The notes under the pieces were generated by a model that was given only the letters and a program-made list of their open reading frames with translations, was not told the DNA's origin and did not search any database. From Polyangiaceae bacterium (lineage in GTDB: Bacteria > Myxococcota_A > Polyangia > Polyangiales > Polyangiaceae): a stretch of 64,000 nt of DNA. Positions 17,117-25,904 of the stretch are shown here, piece after piece. The stretch is from assembly GCA_016715885.1 (NCBI GenBank), contig JADJXL010000001.1:124001-188000 (forward strand), given 5' to 3'. Numbering within the stretch: the first letter of the stretch is position 1; every line of letters begins with the position of its first letter. The position numbers were made by a program, and so were the translations under genes.

Positions 17117-17791
17117 CTACGCAGACGGCTCGCCGAGCAGCTTGCGAATCTCCCGAAGACGGTCCTGGTCGGCGGGATCCTCGGGCTGATCCATAAGCTG
17201 CTCCTTCCATCGGAGACGATCGAACACCGTATCCGAATCGTTGTCCTCGATGTGCGGATCTGCTCCGTGAGCGAGCAGCAGCTTCACCATCTCGACATCG
17301 AGCCAGTACGCGGCCGTCCCCAGCGCATTCATGCCCGCGGAACCTCCCGCCTCGTGGATGGTCTTGCCCGCACCACAATTGAGGAGGAGCCTGGCCATCT
17401 CGAGCAGGCCGTTCAGCGCGCAGAAACGAAGCGGCGAGGTGCCTTCGTTATCGCTCACGTTGGGATCCGCGCCTGCAGCCAGCAGGAGCCGGGCCGCTTC
17501 GATGTGCTTCATCACCACGGCGTCAAGGAGCGGATCCCCTTCTTTGTTCACGTCCCATCCGTTGACCCTGGCGCCATGGCGCAGGAGCAAGGTAACGGCA
17601 TCGATCGGTCCACCAGGCTCGTCCTCGCCGAAGGCTTCGAGTTCGGCAATTGCAGCATGCAATGGGGGGAGAACTCCGCCCGAGCCATAGCGAGACTTGC
17701 CAGGTTCGTTCGGATCCGCGCCGGCGGCAAGAAGCGCCGCCACGCGATCGACATCGCGGGTCTGAATGGCCTCGAGAAGTGCGTCAGACAT
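17117..17791 (-). CDS. Ankyrin-repeat protein (copy A)
   Basis: The ATG at 17791 follows AGGAGATCC, a perfect ribosome binding site, and gives 224 residues. Ankyrin repeats are clear: ALLEAIQTRDVDRVAALLAAGADPNE, HIEAARLLLAAGADPNVSDNEGTSPL, LEMARLLLNCGA, VEMVKLLLAHGADPHIEDND. The protein has no signal peptide, so it is probably cytosolic and binds a protein partner. It starts 8 bases after the TonB-like lipoprotein gene on the same strand. A diverged paralogue lies at 23529-24215. Ankyrin proteins sometimes serve as immunity proteins next to toxin genes, which makes the variable slot just downstream worth testing; this is inference. Confidence 0.9.
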   Translation of the reverse strand: MSDALLEAIQTRDVDRVAALLAAGADPNEPGKSRYGSGGVLPPLHAAIAELEAFGEDEPGGPIDAVTLLLRHGARVNGWDVNKEGDPLLDAVVMKHIEAARLLLAAGADPNVSDNEGTSPLRFCALNGLLEMARLLLNCGAGKTIHEAGGSAGMNALGTAAYWLDVEMVKLLLAHGADPHIEDNDSDTVFDRLRWKEQLMDQPEDPADQDRLREIRKLLGEPSA

Positions 17792-17799
17792 GGATCTCC

Positions 17800-18723
17800 T
17801 TATTTTCCTGCCATGGGGTGGCCATTGGCGCAAACTTTCAATTTCAGGGCTTCGCAGTGGTCGATCCCTTGCTGCGTTTGATCAATCGGTGGTTTGTGCC
17901 TAGCGTCTGGCTTGCCACCAAAGCACTTGTCCTGAACGGCCCATCGCGCCGCCAGGCAGGCATGTCGTTGCTGGAGGCTGAGCAAAACCTTCGAGCAAGG
18001 AATTTTATCGAACTTTGGCTTGCTGATGTCCTTGGGGCAGTCGACAGCGAACCCCACCTTGAGATTGCAAATCTTGTTCTTCTCTCCTTCCAGGCGATCC
18101 AGCTCCGCGTCCTCACACGTCTGGTTCGGGTACTTTCGCGGTAGGGCGATCGGCGGCGACGTCGTCGTCGTCGTGGGTTTGGCCGTCGCCATCGGCCAGC
18201 CCGTCGTTATCGCGGTGGCTTTGGCCGTGGTCGCCGTGTGCACCATGACCTGCACGGTGTACACGGAACCAGCCACGACCAAACCCAGCGCGAGCAAACA
18301 AGGTGGCGACGCAACGCAAACCGCAAGCGGTACTGCCGGAGTACCCAGCAGCGTGCGCGATTCCGGCTGTGCAAGCTCCCGATCGAAATTCTCCGAGCGA
18401 GGGCGCAGAAGATCGTACTGCGTGAGCGAACGGATCGAGGCAGCTATGCATTGCTCGAGCTCTTCATCGCCGACGGTGGAATCCATGAGCGCAATGGAGT
18501 CAACCTCGCCGTTGCTATCGAGCGCCACGTCATACTTGACGATATGGTCCGCATCTCTGACGTGATGCGTGTGCTCTACAACGCAGCCTTTGATCGGCGC
18601 TGCAACGTGCTCGGGAATGTCCGCGACAGGATGAGCTCCCCCGCATCCTTGCGGCACGAGCGCAAAACCCAATCCCACAGCAAAGCCCAACGACAATGAA
18701 AGTCTTTTGATGGTGGGAGCCAT
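17800..18723 (-). CDS. Exported protein with TonB-like central domain (copy A)
   Basis: The ATG at 18723 (MAPTIKRLSLSLGF) is chosen because it opens a signal peptide (FAVGLGFALVPQGC) and matches the start of copy B; the open frame extends much further upstream only by reading into copy-B sigma remnants. Residues about 50-110 (DHIVKYDVALDSNGEVDSI, TVGDEELEQCIAASIRSL) resemble the C-terminal domains of TonB/AgmX-type proteins. A hydrophobic segment (LAVCVASPPCLLALGLVVAG) follows, then a Thr/Pro linker and a Cys-rich end (CEDAELDRLEG, RHACLAARWAVQDKCFGG). 307 residues. Function unknown; it heads the copy-A unit. Confidence 0.65.
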   Translation of the reverse strand: MAPTIKRLSLSLGFAVGLGFALVPQGCGGAHPVADIPEHVAAPIKGCVVEHTHHVRDADHIVKYDVALDSNGEVDSIALMDSTVGDEELEQCIAASIRSLTQYDLLRPRSENFDRELAQPESRTLLGTPAVPLAVCVASPPCLLALGLVVAGSVYTVQVMVHTATTAKATAITTGWPMATAKPTTTTTSPPIALPRKYPNQTCEDAELDRLEGEKNKICNLKVGFAVDCPKDISKPKFDKIPCSKVLLSLQQRHACLAARWAVQDKCFGGKPDARHKPPIDQTQQGIDHCEALKLKVCANGHPMAGK

Positions 18724-18984
18724 GGTGCGATAGCACCCGATGCGGTGCTCCTTGGTCAAGGTGAAACCCGCATGCGTTCCTTGTACAACCATCCGGCGTC
18801 TGCTTGTGCGTACGCTGATACGCAGATCAACCACGAATCCAACTTCCTGCCGCACTTCCGCTTGATCACCAAGGGTCCGTTGTGACCAACCTTCACACGC
18901 ACCCGTGGCGCTGCACCGCCCGCATGCACGACCGCGTCGGCATAGCAAGCGAAAACCAATGCTGCCCCACACCTCGTTCCGCTC

Positions 18985-19946
18985 GCAGTCGTGCGCGTCG
19001 AGGGCCTTTTTGCAGATCTGCGCAAGAAGTCTCGGCTTTGCGTTGGGTTCCGGGTGCGCGGGAGGCCCCTGCTGTTTTCCTCGTGCTGGAGGCGGCATCG
19101 GAGCTATGAATTCCGGACAAACGATTGTGGAAGGAGCTATGGGCGCCGTAGGTTCGCTATGCGCTGCGGGTGCAATGGTCACCTCGTACCGCGGAATGCG
19201 AGCGACGGGCGGCGGAGTCCGCTCTTTCGACAGAAACAATTACACGAGCGCTCCGCCCACGACGGCGCCGATGACGAATTTGGATATGTCGGGCCAAAGG
19301 CGGGACTGCTTCGACGATGACGCCAATGCAGGTGCAGTCCAAACGTCCCGTGCGCCATGCTTGTCGCTTGCCGGCGCTGCATCTGCGCGCTCCACGAGAG
19401 CACTGTCGAGCATCGGAATGCATAGCGGGCCCGTGATGCCTCGGCGTTTCAGCTCCCGTGCAAGCTCATCGAGCGCTGCATCGACCGCGCGGTACGCGGA
19501 CGCGGGGGACATGTTCAAACTGCACGCCAGCTCCTGCATGCTCAATTCGTCAAAAAACCTCGCGTGCAACACGTCCGCGGATCGTTTGCTCAACGCGTCG
19601 ATAGCTTCCTTTACAGCCATCCAAAAACGTTGCTTGTGAAGCTCGTCCTCGGGGGTTGGCGTTGCAGTGCCATCCACGACAAGAAGCGGCATGTACTCCA
19701 TGCGCGTACCCAGCTCGCGATGTCGGTCGATGGCAAGATTCTTGGCCGTGGTATGCAAAAGACCACCGACGTCATTGGAAAGCTTTTTTTCGCGCGATGC
19801 TAGCCAGACCTTTTCCAATGCTCGCTGAATGATATCCGGCCGTTCCGCATCATCGATGCCGAAATGTCAAGCCATCGATCGAGCCGTGGACGATGCTTCA
19901 GAAGTGCAGCCATGAGCTCGTCGGATGTGTCTTTCTGGGGCATCAT
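18985..19946 (-). pseudogene. Sigma factor copy B, decayed
   Basis: Homologous to 12538-13590 almost base for base, but broken in three ways. One base is missing near 19867 (GAAATGTCAAGCC against GAAATGTCGAAGCC in copy A), shifting the N-terminal frame. A TAT codon in the membrane segment has become TAA (AATTACACG against AAATACACG near 19239). The C-terminus ends at the duplication junction near 18985, so the last 30 or so residues are missing. Three independent lesions argue for true decay after duplication, leaving copy A as the only working sigma gene of this pair. Confidence 0.85.
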
Positions 19947-19992
19947 GATGACCTACCTCGAATCAAAGGAAAAGCCAACGTTACACCAATGG

Positions 19993-21090
19993 TCAAGCCA
20001 CACAGCACACCGTGTGCGAGCTCGTCAGGGCAACTTCGCCCGATAGCGTGCCACCACTCGGTTTGCACGTGCCCGCATTGTATGTCGGTTCGAGCGCGAG
20101 CTTCGAGCCCACGGCGGCACCGGGTGGCGTCACGTCGAGGCATGTATTTCCTCCGGACCACACATTGCCCGCAACGACCGGCGATGTACACGCGCCATTG
20201 GCATATACGGTCAACCACGCCTGACAAAAGCTTCCTTCGGGCGCACCGCACGAACATGGTTCGCATGCGCGGTCGTCTTTGAATCCATCGTACACGACGA
20301 ATTGCTTCGTGTAGCCGTCGCTCGGGCAATCGTGGATGCCCTCCCGTTCGACGCAAAGCTGAAATTCCGCCGTCCGTCCAGGAACGCAAAGAGCAGCATC
20401 GCATGTCCCACGGGCCATTCCTTGACACGCCGTCGCGTAGGTTTTCCAAGACGGTGACGGAATGAATTCACCCACGGTCGATGACGCATGCGCACTGCAT
20501 GCCTCCTTTGCTTTGCCCATGGGTCCGACCGTGATCGATTGCACGCAAGCTTTGCCAGCGCAGGTGATGCCCCCGGCCAAGGCATTGTCCGCAGCGCATG
20601 CGCCATTCCACGATGCCGGAGGATTGGTCGGCGTTGCGATCGCTCCTTCGGTATGGTTGCAATCAGCGGCGTGCGCCGTGATGGTCGTTGGCTGCGTGCA
20701 TTCACCCGTGGACGGCGCGCATGTGCATTCGGCACATTGCGCTGGAGGAATGACCAGCTCGGCGAATCTCGTGGTTTCGGTCAGGTTTGCCGAGTCTGGG
20801 CACGCGATCGGTTGCGAGCCCTGTGCAAACAAGAATGGGTGGGAAAAACCTGGCGGCGGAAGCGGAGCGCATTCGCCATCACACGCGGGCGTGCATGCGT
20901 TGTTGCTGCTCGCGCCGCCAGCACCGCCGATACCTCCTCCCCCTCCTTTATCGCCAGCATCGGAGCCGGCATCCGGCACGATGACTTCGATTCTTCCTTC
21001 ACCGCAAGCCGGAACCACGACCATTACCGTCATAATGGTGGCGGCGACGACTGTAAACTTCATTGACGACGTTCGTGTCTTTGACTCCAT
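19993..21090 (-). CDS. Cys-rich lipoprotein (copy B, intact)
   Basis: The ATG at 21090 (MESKTRTSSMKF) follows GAGGATGAAC, a good ribosome binding site, and lies 8 bases after the outer-membrane gene. The signal peptide (FTVVAATIMTVMVVVPAC) ends in a lipobox cysteine, followed by an acidic and Gly-rich linker (SDAGDKGGGGGIGGAGG). The Cys-rich body carries at least ten Cys pairs such as CTPACDGEC, CAECTC and CEPCSCG, suggesting a disulfide-stabilised surface domain. 365 residues. The intact frame proves that the copy-A version is one base short. Function unknown. Confidence 0.85.
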   Translation of the reverse strand: MESKTRTSSMKFTVVAATIMTVMVVVPACGEGRIEVIVPDAGSDAGDKGGGGGIGGAGGASSNNACTPACDGECAPLPPPGFSHPFLFAQGSQPIACPDSANLTETTRFAELVIPPAQCAECTCAPSTGECTQPTTITAHAADCNHTEGAIATPTNPPASWNGACAADNALAGGITCAGKACVQSITVGPMGKAKEACSAHASSTVGEFIPSPSWKTYATACQGMARGTCDAALCVPGRTAEFQLCVEREGIHDCPSDGYTKQFVVYDGFKDDRACEPCSCGAPEGSFCQAWLTVYANGACTSPVVAGNVWSGGNTCLDVTPPGAAVGSKLALEPTYNAGTCKPSGGTLSGEVALTSSHTVCCVA

Positions 21091-21098
21091 GTTCATCC

Positions 21099-22169
21099 TC
21101 ATTCGAAAACGCCAACTGCAATTCCGACGCCGAGGGCAAGGCGAAGATAAGTAGATCTCCAATAGGTTGCCACCTGTGCTGGATCGTCAAGAATCGGACC
21201 AGCGATTGTGATCGATCGAAGCTGGCCGCTGATATCAGCGGAACCAAATAACGTGAATCGTGACGAGAGCGGATACCGGCCGACAAGACGAGCGCCCACG
21301 CCCAAGGAGAAACCATCTGATGCACTCACAACAATAGGCGGCGGTGCGTCGAGCCCAATGATCGACGCATTCAGTGAACCGCAAACGTCAATGAAGCGCG
21401 TCGCGGCACAAGGCAGCAAAGATGCGGTGAATAGGAAGGCGCGCGCATCGAGTTGTGGCGTCCCGAAGCCGGCCATTGGCATCACCGCGCCGCGCATATC
21501 CAATCCAAGCGCAAATCGCGTCCAACGCAGGGCGAGCAATCCACTGCCCCCAATGGCCACACTCGGCAGCCCATAAAGCGTTACAGCGGGTCCAATCGCC
21601 GCCTCCATTTGCATCGGCGTATCCGCGTTCGCCCCTGCCGTCGTCCCCGTCGTTTCCCTGTTTGTCCGAGACACCGTTGACACGTATTTGGCAACGAGCC
21701 TTGGTCGTTCGCGTAAAACCGCGGACGGTCTCACGTCGATGACGGGTGGTGGTGCCGCGAGCGTCTCGGGCGGTTCTCCGTTGGCCCAGGCACGCGGGCC
21801 GAAGGCGATGCCGACAGTCGTCGCCACGTCATAAGCAAGCTCGCGACACGTAGCCTGTTTGTCCGTGTTCCAGCGCCAATTTTCGCCAGTGCCCGAAGGG
21901 TTTGGCGCAGACAGCTCGGCTTGATACTTGTCGTCGACGACGCGCACGTGGACGGTCAATACGCCTCGCGCATCATCGCGAACGGCGGCGTAGCCAAACT
22001 CCGCCGCGAGCATGAACCCAAGCTCATCCGACGACGGGCAAAAGTGCGACGGCTCGGGAGCTTGGTAGTCGAGGCGCACGGCGATCCGTTTTGCGGGCGT
22101 TGCTTCTGCGCGCAGCGCGACCGCCGAAACGATGACCGCGAAAAACAGAGAAAGGGTGCGACGAACCAT
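21099..22169 (-). CDS. Exported outer-membrane-type protein (copy B)
   Basis: Same signal peptide and N-terminal half as 14795-15865 (almost identical to the VAIGGSGLLALRWTRFALGLD region), then a clearly different C-terminal half (MRGAVMPMAGFGTPQLD, FSLGVGARLVGRYPLSSRFTLFGSADISGQLR). Both halves show the alternating pattern of a beta-rich envelope protein. 356 residues from the ATG at 22169. The change from near-identity to moderate similarity at a single point suggests recombination or gene conversion between the copies. It is the first gene of the copy-B three-gene set. Confidence 0.7.
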   Translation of the reverse strand: MVRRTLSLFFAVIVSAVALRAEATPAKRIAVRLDYQAPEPSHFCPSSDELGFMLAAEFGYAAVRDDARGVLTVHVRVVDDKYQAELSAPNPSGTGENWRWNTDKQATCRELAYDVATTVGIAFGPRAWANGEPPETLAAPPPVIDVRPSAVLRERPRLVAKYVSTVSRTNRETTGTTAGANADTPMQMEAAIGPAVTLYGLPSVAIGGSGLLALRWTRFALGLDMRGAVMPMAGFGTPQLDARAFLFTASLLPCAATRFIDVCGSLNASIIGLDAPPPIVVSASDGFSLGVGARLVGRYPLSSRFTLFGSADISGQLRSITIAGPILDDPAQVATYWRSTYLRLALGVGIAVGVFE

Positions 22170-22266
22170 GGCGACAAACGCATCGTACGCGCTCTCCAAA
22201 CCTGTCGTCAAGTGGCTTCTGGGCGGCGTCTTCGCCGGGGTCGATGAGCTGGGCAAGTTGAAAACC

Positions 22267-22304
22267 AAGGCGCCGGTACGCGAGTGAATCCGTACCGACG
22301 CCTT
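22267..22304 (-). terminator. Strong hairpin upstream of the outer-membrane gene (copy B)
   Basis: Identical to the hairpin at 15963-16000: a 14-bp stem with one mismatch and a 10-nt loop, in the same position relative to the outer-membrane gene. Retention in both copies fits a functional terminator or operator, but the copies are too similar overall for this to be strong proof. Confidence 0.5.
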
Positions 22305-22444
22305 GATGGCCTAAGGCCGCGCTTGGGCAAGCAGCGGGAATGTGAACGAGCGGATTCGGTTTGGCAATGAGGTTTTTGGGCGCGCTGGAACACGGCCATG
22401 GGAATATCCCTATTCCCAGTCAGCCTTTTTGAATTTCAAGCGCC

Positions 22445-22687
22445 TCAGGACTCGCCCTCGAGATCGGCGCTGGGCGTCGAAGACGGTGGCTCCAGGTCAG
22501 GAAATTCACGGTAAATGGGATAGAGAAGCTCTGCCCCGAGTTCGCTAAGAACCTGCGCGACCGCCTTCCTGTGCTCTTGAAGTTGTGCTTCCGTGCCATG
22601 TTGCTCCATCAACCAGATCGTGTGCACGAGTAGGCCCGAAGACTGTTGATAAAGGTACGCCAACTGTCGAGCTAGTTCTTTGTTCAT
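22445..22687 (-). CDS. Small unknown protein in the variable slot of copy B
   Basis: The ATG at 22687 (MNKELARQLAYLYQQ) is preceded by GGAAAGGG. The 80-residue product is helical in its first half (SSGLLVHTIWLMEQHG, EHRKAVAQVLSELGAELL) and ends in an acidic, Ser/Pro-rich tail (PPSSTPSADLEGES). No signal peptide. It lies 43 bases after the 212-residue exported protein gene and takes the place of the 237-residue gene of copy A. Small size, acidity and position next to an exported protein would fit an immunity or antitoxin role, but there is no motif to support it. Confidence 0.5.
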   Translation of the reverse strand: MNKELARQLAYLYQQSSGLLVHTIWLMEQHGTEAQLQEHRKAVAQVLSELGAELLYPIYREFPDLEPPSSTPSADLEGES

Positions 22688-22730
22688 GACTATATCCCTT
22701 TCCAGCAACCTGCTGCTTCACGGCATTGCC

Positions 22731-23369
22731 TCATGCACCTATGGAATAGGTTACTTCATTCACCTTACGACAGCGCGCCCTCTCAGCCTCCTGCGAGGCA
22801 GCCGCAGCGGCGCCCACAGTGGCGTCTGCTGCAGTGGCAGCCTGAGCTTGCTGGGCCGCAAGGATCTCCTCGGTCTTCAGAATACCCACGTGGATGAGCC
22901 CGATCACCAAAATCCCCACCGCCACGGCATCCGCTGGGCCGGGGACGGGTGAGTCCGCTTGCGATGTCACGCCCGCCGTGAACGCATATCTGGTGAAGAG
23001 CTCGACCAAGTGGTCTCCAGCTACGGCTGTGGCTCCGTCGGCGATGAGCACCTTGCGGGCGCGCGATGGCGCTTGTTCAACGCGCACCGTTTTTACCCAG
23101 CCTGCCTTCTCCGCGCGATGGATGATCTCCTCGTATCCAATTGCGTCCATGGCCTCTTGGCCAAGCCTCGCCATGGTCGGCTTGTCGCCGTCGATCGGTT
23201 TCCAATCGGGCGCTACGACGACCTCTGCATAGCGCCGGGTCGAATCGTCGGCAGGACCAGCGCCGCAGCTAAAAATCATCCCGGCAAGTAACATACAAAC
23301 TGCGGTCGCGACGGCCTTGTGCAGTGAGCCAGCGCTCATGGTAATAAGTGGATAAGCGGTAGACTTCAT
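22731..23369 (-). CDS. Exported lipoprotein-like protein in the variable slot of copy B
   Basis: 212 residues from ATG 23369; an in-frame ATG at 23339 (MSAGSLHKAV) is also possible. The N-terminus contains a signal peptide (VATAVCMLLAGMIFSC) ending in a lipobox-like FSC. The middle (YAEVVVAPDWKPIDGD, AMDAIGYEEIIHRAEKAGWV, LVELFTRYAFTAG) is of no known family. A C-terminal hydrophobic segment (AVAVGILVIGLIHVGIL) is followed by an Ala-rich helical tail. Unique to copy B. Possible roles are an envelope effector or a signalling lipoprotein; neither is shown. Confidence 0.6.
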   Translation of the reverse strand: MKSTAYPLITMSAGSLHKAVATAVCMLLAGMIFSCGAGPADDSTRRYAEVVVAPDWKPIDGDKPTMARLGQEAMDAIGYEEIIHRAEKAGWVKTVRVEQAPSRARKVLIADGATAVAGDHLVELFTRYAFTAGVTSQADSPVPGPADAVAVGILVIGLIHVGILKTEEILAAQQAQAATAADATVGAAAAASQEAERARCRKVNEVTYSIGA

Positions 23370-23528
23370 CGGCCCATTTCAACAATGGGTGAGCTTGTCC
23401 GTCAAGCACATAGATGCCAGAGACACACCGGCGGCATCACCCGACCATGTTGCAAAACCGCGCCTTGCACGCCCGCAGAAACGATTATGAGCTTGTCAGA
23501 TAGCGTCGACGATTTGGCCGCCGAAGCG

Positions 23529-24215
23529 CTACGCAAACGGCTCGCCGAGCAGCTTGCGAATCTCCCGAAGGCGCTCCTGGGCGGCGGGATCCTCGGGGAC
23601 GCGACCAAACTTGACCGTGAGCCCGAGTCGCCTGAACGTTGTCATATCGTCACCGTCCTCGATCAGGGGATCTGCGCCATGAGCGAGGAGGAGCCGCACC
23701 ATGTCGACATGGAGCCTGGTTGCAGCGAACCCCAGTGCATTCATGCCAGTCGGCCCTGCTCCCGCGTGGATGGTCTTGGTGGCCCCGCAGAGGAGGAGGA
23801 GCCGCGCCATCTCCAGATAGCCTTTCTCCGCGCAGATGCGAAGCGGCGAATCGCCCTCGTCATCGCAGACGTTGGAATCTGCGCCCGCGGCCAGCAGGAG
23901 CCGCACGGCTTCGATGTGGTTATTGAACACGGCGATTAAGAGCGGATCCCCTTCTTTGTCCACGTCCCAACCCTTGACTTTGGCGCCATACCGCAGGAGC
24001 AGCACGACGGAGTCGATCGGACCTGGAGGCTCCGGCCCGTCAGGGTCGTCCTCGCCAGATCCTTCGAGCTCCCAAATCGCCGCGTGCAATGGGGGGACAT
24101 CTCGACCACTGTAGCGAGATTTGCCAGCTTCATTCGGATCCGCGCCGGCGGCGAGGAGCGTCGCCAGGCGATCGACGTCGCGTGATCGAATGGCCTCGAG
24201 AAGTGCGTTAGACAT
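23529..24215 (-). CDS. Ankyrin-repeat protein (copy B)
   Basis: 228 residues from the ATG at 24215, behind the same AGGAGATCC site as copy A. Repeats: ALLEAIRSRDVDRLATLLAAGADPNE, HIEAVRLLLAAGADSNVCDDEGDSPL, LEMARLLLLCGATK, VDMVRLLLAHGADPLIEDGD. It is clearly more diverged from copy A (17117-17791) than the sigma and lipoprotein genes are, so this part of the unit has evolved faster or been exchanged. It begins 8 bases after the copy-B TonB-like gene. Confidence 0.9.
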   Translation of the reverse strand: MSNALLEAIRSRDVDRLATLLAAGADPNEAGKSRYSGRDVPPLHAAIWELEGSGEDDPDGPEPPGPIDSVVLLLRYGAKVKGWDVDKEGDPLLIAVFNNHIEAVRLLLAAGADSNVCDDEGDSPLRICAEKGYLEMARLLLLCGATKTIHAGAGPTGMNALGFAATRLHVDMVRLLLAHGADPLIEDGDDMTTFRRLGLTVKFGRVPEDPAAQERLREIRKLLGEPFA

Positions 24216-24223
24216 GGATCTCC

Positions 24224-25138
24224 TTACTTTCCTGCCATCGGATGGTCTTTGGCGCAATTGATCAATTCCAGGGCTTCGCAGTGATCGATTCCGTTCTGAG
24301 TTTGGTCTATCTTGTCCTTGTGCTCAGTGTCTGGTTTGCCGCCGAAGCACTTGTCCTGAACCAGCCATCGTGCGGCCAGGCAAGCACGCCGTTGCAGCAG
24401 GCTGAGCTTGACCACCGAGCACGGAATCTTCGGCAATTTATCCTCATTGATCTTACGCCCCCCGCATGTCGCGGCGAACCCTTTGTCGCAAACCTTGTGC
24501 ATCTCGTCATTCAGGCGAATGCGCTCCGCCTCCTCACACGTCTGGTTCGGATACTTTCGCGGTAGGGCGATCGGGATCGGCGGAGCCGTCGTCGTCGCGG
24601 TGGGTTTGGCCGTCGCCATCGGCCAGCCCGTCGTTATCGCGGTCGCCGTGTGCACCATGAGCTGCACGTTGAGCGCGACAGCACCCATGAGGACGGTCAG
24701 CGTGAGCAAGCAAGGTGGCGACGCAACGCAAACCGCAAGCGGTACTGCCGGAGTGCCCAGCAGCATGCGCGATTCCGGCTGTGCAAGCTCGCGATCGAAA
24801 TTCTCCGAGCGAGGGCGCAGAAGATCGTTCTCGGTCAGCGAACGGATCGAGGCAGCGATGCATTGCTCCAGCTCTTCATCGCCGACGGTGGAATCCATGA
24901 GCGCAATGGAGTCAACCTCGCCGTTGCTATCGAGCGTCACGTCATACTTGACGATATGGTCCGCATCTCGGACGTGATGCGTGTGCTCGAAAGCGCAGCC
25001 TTTGATCGGCGCTGCAACGTGCTCGGGAATGTCCGTAACAGGATGCTGAACGCCCCCGCATCCCTGAGGCACGAACGCAAAACCCAAGCACACGGTAAAG
25101 CTTAAGGACAATGCAAGTCTATTGATGGTGGGAACCAT
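24224..25138 (-). CDS. Exported protein with TonB-like central domain (copy B)
   Basis: 304 residues from ATG 25138 (MVPTINRLALSLSF), with a signal peptide ending VPQGC. The N-terminal two thirds match the copy-A protein (17800-18723) closely, including DHIVKYDVTLDSNGEVDSI and TVGDEELEQCIAASIRSL; the C-terminal Cys-rich part differs (CEEAERIRLNDEMHKVC, RRACLAARWLVQDKCFGG). It opens the copy-B unit. Upstream, 25139-25443 is non-coding and holds a diverged version of the sequence at 18724-18985. Confidence 0.65.
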   Translation of the reverse strand: MVPTINRLALSLSFTVCLGFAFVPQGCGGVQHPVTDIPEHVAAPIKGCAFEHTHHVRDADHIVKYDVTLDSNGEVDSIALMDSTVGDEELEQCIAASIRSLTENDLLRPRSENFDRELAQPESRMLLGTPAVPLAVCVASPPCLLTLTVLMGAVALNVQLMVHTATAITTGWPMATAKPTATTTAPPIPIALPRKYPNQTCEEAERIRLNDEMHKVCDKGFAATCGGRKINEDKLPKIPCSVVKLSLLQRRACLAARWLVQDKCFGGKPDTEHKDKIDQTQNGIDHCEALELINCAKDHPMAGK

Positions 25139-25443
25139 GGTGCGCGATAGCACCCGATGCAGTCCTCCGTGGTCAAGGTGAAACCCGCATATGTTCCTCG
25201 TACAACCATCTGGCGTCGGCTTGTGCGTATGCAGATACGCACATCAGCCGCCTGTCTGAGTACGCGCCACACTTACGTTTGCTCACCAAGAGTCCGCCTC
25301 GACCAACCTTCACGCGCACTCGTAGCGCTGCACCGCCCGCGTGCACAACCGCGTAGGCATAGCAAGGGAAAATCAACGCAGACCCGCCTCTCGTTTCGCG
25401 CGAAGTCCCAACCGACACGCTTCGCGCCACCGATCCCTCCGCT

Positions 25444-25781
25444 CGACATCCGAAGATGCCACCTTGTGCCACCGATCGCCCGGATCGACATCCGCACGAC
25501 GCCATCCGAGCGAACGTTCACTCGAATCGTCATCCGCGCGAACCACATCGAGCGAACGATCGCTCGATTCGACATCCGTCCGAAACCACGTCGAACCAAC
25601 GCTCAATCAAACCAGCATCCGCACGAGCCACATCGAGCGACCGATCGCTCGGATCGACATCCGCACGAACCCATTCGAGCGAACGCTCACTCGAAAGCGC
25701 AACCCGATTGAGCCATGTTGTGCCACCGTTCGACCAAAGTGACATCCGCACGAGCCAGATCCAACCATCGTTGGCTCTTCG
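25444..25781. repeat. Eight degenerate 42/43-bp tandem repeats
   Basis: Units start at 25444, 25486, 25528, 25570, 25612, 25655, 25697 and 25740 and share a core like CGACATCCGCACGAACCACA. Six intervals are 42 or 43 bp. Because 42 is 14 codons, several frames on both strands stay open and give 14-residue periodic peptides (for example RMSIRAIG on the minus strand), so these long frames need not be genes. The array lies between the end of the duplicated unit and a broken gene. Its role is unknown; 25782-25904 holds only a weak upstream region. Confidence 0.75.
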
Positions 25782-25904
25782 CGCATTCCCAACATGCTCG
25801 TGCGCACCACATGCCGTACACATTCCCGTTGACATCTCGAATACAAGCGTTGCACATTCGCGTCGGTCCTCATTTCCTCGTCATTGCACCCCAAGGAAAC
25901 TCGC

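Larger units (their letters stand above)
18986..22440. repeat. Tandem duplication block 1, copy B
   Basis: Counterpart of 12626-16136 with the same orientation. The copy B junction at 18986 joins the end of the sigma remnant to the upstream region of the copy-A TonB-like gene, and the block ends at 22440 where the variable slot begins. Most of the block is close to identical to copy A, so the duplication or a later gene conversion is fairly recent. Confidence 0.9.

Noticed and set aside
17800..19239. One 479-residue protein joining sigma-like and TonB-like parts
   Set aside because: The N-terminal part is the tail of the decayed copy-B sigma gene read through the junction; copy B of the TonB-like gene shows the true start at the signal peptide.
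25157..25711. Long plus-strand frame with DIR-type repeats as a surface protein
   Set aside because: Several overlapping frames on both strands are equally open because the DNA repeat is 42 bp; no start signal supports one.
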